Source: DATKWS01 sp035529435
GTDB lineage: Bacteria > Krumholzibacteriota > Krumholzibacteriia > Krumholzibacteriales > Krumholzibacteriaceae
Length of the DNA stretch: 9,326 nucleotides
Reading direction: 5' to 3'
Assembly: GCA_035529435.1 (NCBI GenBank)
Contig: DATKWS010000080.1
Coordinates: 1-9,326, forward strand
Numbering within the stretch: the stretch's first letter is position 1; every line of letters begins with the position of its first letter. A program made the position numbers and the translations under genes. This document shows positions 5,929-9,326 of the stretch, piece by piece. The notes under the pieces are model-generated. The model was not told where the DNA came from, did no database searches, and was given only the letters and a program-made list of their open reading frames with translations.

Positions 5929-8243
5929 TGCCCCTCGCCGTGGAGACCGGCCTCTTCGAATACCTTGTGTGCCTGGCCGCTCCCCAGGTAGTGTCCGTGG
6001 ATGAACGCATGCACGGTGCGGCGCCGTCCCTCGCGCGACTGGATCCAGCGGTACATCGTCGGTAGGGTCAGCCCGGTCATACCCATTGCCTCGCGCGCGA
6101 GCTCCTCGGGGAAGATCTTCTCCTGCTCCTCCGGTGGGAGCATCGAGAACAACTCGGCGCTCGAGACGTAGAAGACGTTCATGTTGAATCCCGCCTCGTC
6201 GATGCGCGGCAGCACCTCCTGAACGAATGTGTTGGTTATGCCGCTGCCCTGGAGGACGATCGTGCCGTGGTACGGCTTCTTCGAACGGTCGGCCGTGCGG
6301 AAGGCGTAGAGCCCCTTGATCGCCTCGGTCACCGGGGGAAGCTTCATAGCGGCGCGGTCTATGATCTTCTCGTTGGGCCGTGTCACGAACGGGGCGAGAA
6401 CCGCCGGTCGTTTCTTGAGGCCCGCCACCGTCATCGGGTACAACTCGTTCGGATCCCACGGCGTGAGCGTGATCATGACACCGGCCGGGAAGTTTTCCTG
6501 GAGGAGCTGCAGCGCCTGCGGGTCGGCGTGCGTGGGGCCGTCCTCACCGGTCTTGAGCCCCGCGTGGCCGCACACGATGATGAAGGTGCGGTACGGTTCG
6601 CCGAGGTAGAAGTGCCGCGCCTGCTGGCCGATCCCGTGAAGGCGTGCGGCGATGTGCTGGAGGGCGGCTATGAATGCCCCGTACGAGGAACCGGCGCCGA
6701 TATTGGCGCCGTACGAAGCGATGCCCGCCATGAACGCTCCCATGTTGTCTTCACAGATGCCGCCACAGGCGATGAGCCGGGCCTCGGGATTCGATACGGC
6801 GTTGTAGAAGCCCGCAGGGAAATCCTTCGCAAGGTTCGAGATGCTTGTCGAATCGAGCAGATCGGCCGCGGCCCCGATGAAGGCGCCGTTCGTCTCCCTG
6901 TTCAGGTAGCGGAGCGTGTTGCCGAGGGCGGCGCGGAGTGTCTGGGAGTCCCCCGGTTTGTAGTTGCACTCATCCGGGGTCGTCTCAGCCTTGATCTTGT
7001 CAGTGTACACAACTGCGAGGTTCGGCACGTTTTTACGTTTTTTCCGATCGAGTTTCTTCAGGCGGTCGGTCGCGTCGGCGAGACGGCCGGCGAAGAACTC
7101 CGCGACCGGTTTATTCTCCTCGAGAAGCTTCCTGATCACGAGCAGGGTATCGTAGAAGTACCGCTCGATGTTGGTCTGGTTTTTCTCGCCGTCGAAACGG
7201 GGGAACTCGACGCCGAAGCGCTTCTCGAGCGGCTTCAGGGTTCCGTAATACTCGTCCGAGCAGAACTTGTGCCCCGCGCCGTGTGATTTGCGCCCCTCGA
7301 TCCCGTACTGCCAGCCCTTGATCGTGCGGTAGACAACGGCGGTCGGCTGGTCGTTGATTTTCTCCTTGGCGAGTCTCTGAGCGGCGAGTACCTGCCGCAC
7401 ATCCATGCCATCCTCGACGAAGATCACGTTCCAATCGTGCAGGTAGCAGAACTCGGACGGCGTCCACTGGACATACTCGCCCGCCTTCTCGCCGTCACGG
7501 CAGACATGGTTGGAATCGATCGAGGCCTGGTTCCAGTCGACGTGCAACTTGATATTCCAGAGCTGCGCGGTGGCCGCGGTGGCAAAGCCCTCGGAGACGC
7601 GTCCCGGCGTCATGCCGCCCTCTCCCTCGATCACGTGCACGAGCGGCGCCTTTCCGGCGAAGGTGTCCATTGCGCCGAAGCCGAGCCCGAAACTCGACGG
7701 GATACCGACTCCCGACGCGCCGGTCGAGAGCTTGATGAACGGAGTCTGTGGCGTCGGATGCCCGTCCAGCGGTTTTGCCTTGAACTTCTTGAAGAGCGGT
7801 GTCTCCTGCGTCGGGTTTCTCCTGAAGCCGAGAAGATCCTCGAGGCGTAACTGGAATTTCTCCTCGGGGAGGATCTCCGGCTTTCCCGCGCGTGCGCACT
7901 CGTTCCGGAGCGCCCACATCGCGTACAGGCCCATCGCCTTGTGCCCCGCCGCGTACGAGATGAGGTCCGCTTCGGAGCATTCCGGATCGCCGATGCAGTA
8001 ATCCATCGTATCGAACAGAACACCGGCGACGATCCTTCCGGAGGAGATGCTTCCCCCGGGATGCCCCGACGTCGGCACGAAGTTGTAGAGGATGCCGCAG
8101 AGCGTCCGGTAGATGAGATCATAGTCCTCGTACATCGCGACCGTCTCGTCCGGGATCGCGAACTTCTCGATCTCGGGCTGGATTTCAAAGTACACTGCAC
8201 GCCGCGGGCCCATGTTCAGCTTCTTGAAGGAGACATTTTTCAT
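5877..8243 (-). CDS. tkt: Transketolase (long form)
   Basis: This is a 788-residue cytosolic thiamine-diphosphate enzyme that moves two-carbon ketol units between sugar phosphates in the pentose phosphate or Calvin-type cycles. The three family domains appear in order: cofactor-binding (about 40-340), Pyr (about 430-620) and C-terminal (about 640-788). Family residues are readable: SGHPGG (His61), AGHKAMGLY (His101), KSHGAGH (His321), the GICEDNMGA site with catalytic Glu498, and CGHAGLKTGEDGPTH. In the last motif His560, Asp568 and His572 have the same spacing as H469/D477/H481 of yeast transketolase. Arg437 and Arg622 (VTRPN) fit the sugar-phosphate-binding arginines. Two oddities stand out. 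The cofactor motif reads GEGG (207-210) instead of GDG, with Asn238 kept, and the protein is over 100 residues longer than typical 660-residue enzymes. The ATG has GAGGG six bases upstream. The gene is first in an apparent unit with the propeller gene and is served by a TTGACA promoter. Confidence 0.9.
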   Translation of the reverse strand: MKNVSFKKLNMGPRRAVYFEIQPEIEKFAIPDETVAMYEDYDLIYRTLCGILYNFVPTSGHPGGSISSGRIVAGVLFDTMDYCIGDPECSEADLISYAAGHKAMGLYAMWALRNECARAGKPEILPEEKFQLRLEDLLGFRRNPTQETPLFKKFKAKPLDGHPTPQTPFIKLSTGASGVGIPSSFGLGFGAMDTFAGKAPLVHVIEGEGGMTPGRVSEGFATAATAQLWNIKLHVDWNQASIDSNHVCRDGEKAGEYVQWTPSEFCYLHDWNVIFVEDGMDVRQVLAAQRLAKEKINDQPTAVVYRTIKGWQYGIEGRKSHGAGHKFCSDEYYGTLKPLEKRFGVEFPRFDGEKNQTNIERYFYDTLLVIRKLLEENKPVAEFFAGRLADATDRLKKLDRKKRKNVPNLAVVYTDKIKAETTPDECNYKPGDSQTLRAALGNTLRYLNRETNGAFIGAAADLLDSTSISNLAKDFPAGFYNAVSNPEARLIACGGICEDNMGAFMAGIASYGANIGAGSSYGAFIAALQHIAARLHGIGQQARHFYLGEPYRTFIIVCGHAGLKTGEDGPTHADPQALQLLQENFPAGVMITLTPWDPNELYPMTVAGLKKRPAVLAPFVTRPNEKIIDRAAMKLPPVTEAIKGLYAFRTADRSKKPYHGTIVLQGSGITNTFVQEVLPRIDEAGFNMNVFYVSSAELFSMLPPEEQEKIFPEELAREAMGMTGLTLPTMYRWIQSREGRRRTVHAFIHGHYLGSGQAHKVFEEAGLHGEGQWKSIKEYAGWMAKKNA

Positions 8244-8249
8244 TGGAAA

Positions 8250-8254
8250 CCCTC
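8250..8254 (-). promoter_or_regulatory. Ribosome-binding site of the transketolase gene (GAGGG)
   Basis: The minus strand reads GAGGG followed by six bases (TTTCCA) and the ATG at 8243. It lies in a GA-repeat stretch (GAGAGAGAGGG) and supports the first methionine over the in-frame ATG ten codons later. Confidence 0.65.
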
Positions 8255-8284
8255 TCTCTCGCAGGAGCCTTGAAACGCAACCAT

Positions 8285-8302
8285 CCGGTGCACGTGCGCC
8301 GG
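8285..8302. repeat. 18-bp dyad centred on CACGTG in the transketolase leader
   Basis: The plus strand reads CCGGTGCACGTGCGCCGG, symmetric except for one pair, with a perfect core GCACGTGC (8290-8297). It lies about 25-40 bases downstream of the predicted transketolase transcription start and about 40 bases before the start codon. It could be an operator for a dimeric repressor or a leader hairpin; on the minus-strand RNA the central mismatch is C-A. Confidence 0.55.
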
Positions 8303-8331
8303 CGTATCGAATCCGTTATAATGGGATGTTT

Positions 8332-8361
8332 AATATATAGTAAATGGTTTGCTCTTGTCAA
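8332..8361 (-). promoter_or_regulatory. Sigma-70-like promoter of the transketolase/propeller unit
   Basis: On the minus strand a perfect -35 TTGACA (8356-8361) is followed after 16 bases by TATATA (8334-8339), or after 18 bases by TATATT (8332-8337). Transcription would begin near 8325, leaving a leader of about 80 bases that carries the CACGTG dyad and the ribosome-binding site. The promoter sits in a markedly AT-rich patch within GC-rich DNA. Confidence 0.7.
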
Positions 8362-8378
8362 CCATGGAGCGTTATAAT
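8349..8378 (+). promoter_or_regulatory. Putative promoter of the N-acetyltransferase-like gene
   Basis: On the plus strand TTGCTC (8349-8354), an 18-base spacer and a perfect TATAAT (8373-8378) form a sigma-70-like promoter. Its -35 lies directly beside the -35 of the divergent transketolase promoter. Transcription would start near 8385, about 65 bases before the ATG. A second perfect TATAAT at 8317-8322 on the same strand lacks a good -35. Confidence 0.55.
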
Positions 8379-8438
8379 AATCATGCATCGGGCGCGTGTG
8401 CGGGGGTGTCCGTGTAAGATGTTTATTGATAATATGAT

Positions 8439-8445
8439 GAGGTGA
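8439..8445 (+). promoter_or_regulatory. Ribosome-binding site deciding the N-acetyltransferase-like start (GAGGTGA)
   Basis: GAGG at 8439-8442 lies eight bases before the ATG at 8451. An in-frame GTG at 8442 overlaps this site itself, so it cannot be its target, and the ATG is preferred. Confidence 0.75.
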
Positions 8446-8450
8446 AGCAT

Positions 8451-9308
8451 ATGCCGAATGATTCTTCGGAAATCGCTCGGAGCGTCGAATCGATGGCCGG
8501 TGGCAGGGATGCGAGGACGCTTTTTCATGCGCATTTCAAGCTGCCGGAGGGCGATCCCGATCTCGATATGCTGCGCGGTATCATTTCCTGCTTCGCGAAT
8601 ATCCCGTACGAGAACCTGACGAAGATCATACGCAAGTTCACGGCCGGGAGTCCCGGTGAACGGCTCCGCAGCCCCATCGAAGTCGTCTCGGGATATATCG
8701 AGAATCATACGGGCGGGACATGCTTTTCCCTCACATTCTGTCTCGGGTCGATCCTCGCGAAGACGGGATACCGGTGTTATCCCGTGATGGCCGATATGAA
8801 GAGGCCGAACGTTCACTGCGCCCTGGCAGTCGAAATCGGCGGGCTGAAGTACCTCGTCGATCCGGGGTATCTCCTCGGTGAACCAGTCGAGCTTTCCGGA
8901 GCGCCGGTGCGGTTGACGACATCATTCGGGAATGTCGAGCTCAGGCCGCGGGGCGCCACGCGCTACGATCTCTTCACGGTAACGGGGGGTGAACGGAAGT
9001 GGCGTTACCGCGTGCGGGCGAATCCCGTTCCGCAACTCCTCTTCATGCGGTACTGGCAGGAGTCGTTCGATCAGCCGATGATGAACTCGCTCCAGCTCAC
9101 GAGGCTCACCGCGAGCGGGCACCTCTACATCAGGAATCACCATCTCCGCCTGCGGCGCGCCGACGCCAGGATCAACGAGAATATTCGCGCGAATCTCGAA
9201 TCGCGGATCGAATCGGAATTCGGCATCCCCGGTGATATCACCGCGGAGGCCCGCGAGCTCCTCGAGAAGATGAAACGATCCGGGGACATCAGGATGACAC
9301 GATCATGA
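8451..9308 (+). CDS. nat: Arylamine N-acetyltransferase (NAT)-like protein
   Basis: The 285-residue protein is close to the roughly 280 residues of bacterial NATs, cytosolic enzymes that move an acetyl group from acetyl-CoA to arylamines or hydrazines through a cysteine thioester. Relatives also include amide synthases such as RifF that close macrolactam rings. The N-terminal helical part contains NIPYENL (50-56), the counterpart of the family's IPFENL. The Cys-His-Asp triad is readable: Cys91 in GGTCFSLTF, His122 in NVHCALAVEI and Asp137 in YLVDPGYLLGEP. The His-Asp spacing of 15 equals that of the Salmonella enzyme (H107/D122), while the Cys-His spacing is 31 against 38. The canonical RGGYCFE is altered to TGGTCFS and the C-terminal third looks divergent, so the acceptor substrate is uncertain. 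It is transcribed divergently from the transketolase unit and has no same-strand partner inside the window. Confidence 0.82.
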   Translation: MPNDSSEIARSVESMAGGRDARTLFHAHFKLPEGDPDLDMLRGIISCFANIPYENLTKIIRKFTAGSPGERLRSPIEVVSGYIENHTGGTCFSLTFCLGSILAKTGYRCYPVMADMKRPNVHCALAVEIGGLKYLVDPGYLLGEPVELSGAPVRLTTSFGNVELRPRGATRYDLFTVTGGERKWRYRVRANPVPQLLFMRYWQESFDQPMMNSLQLTRLTASGHLYIRNHHLRLRRADARINENIRANLESRIESEFGIPGDITAEARELLEKMKRSGDIRMTRS

Positions 9309-9326
9309 CTCATCCCAGGGCAGGGA

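Noticed and set aside
5929..6459. Extension of the propeller gene to an ATG at 6459, giving an 874-residue product.
   Set aside because: The extra 177 residues are Arg/Gly-rich shadow sequence inside the transketolase gene and would place the signal peptide in the middle of the protein.

Overview
The window carries five protein-coding genes of a high-GC, double-membraned bacterium. Three signs point to a didermal lineage of the FCB type or one of its uncultured relatives, such as Krumholzibacteriota, Eisenbacteria or Latescibacterota. They are an RND heavy-metal pump, an SppA-like protease whose N-terminal third looks like a PorV/FadL-type outer-membrane barrel, and a secreted protein ending in a NFPNPFN-type FlgD/Por-secretion tail. 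The lineage is an inference from protein style; no rRNA or other taxonomic marker is present.

Layout. Positions 1-953 (+) hold the C-terminal third of a CzcA/CusA-type efflux transporter that begins upstream of the window. It converges, with a 32-bp gap, on an sppA-like gene (986-3454, -) that starts at GTG behind a strong AAGGAGG site. Positions 3455-3834 hold the sppA promoter and several palindromes but no convincing gene. Next come two genes on the minus strand that read as one transcription unit: a transketolase (8243-5877) followed by a secreted BNR_4-type beta-propeller protein (5928-3835), whose likely start overlaps the transketolase end by about 52 bp. An AT-rich divergent control region (about 8244-8450) separates this unit from an arylamine N-acetyltransferase-like gene (8451-9308, +).

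How they may work together. The transketolase is cytosolic central carbon metabolism, while the propeller protein is exported. Their overlap suggests co-transcription and possibly translational coupling, but no shared pathway is evident. The pump, the protease and the N-acetyltransferase look like independent units. No tRNA, rRNA, CRISPR array, insertion sequence or prophage gene was seen. The most notable items are the barrel-SppA fusion, the propeller protein with a probable jelly-roll insert, the GDG-to-GEG change in the transketolase cofactor motif, and the compact divergent promoter region with a CACGTG-centred dyad.
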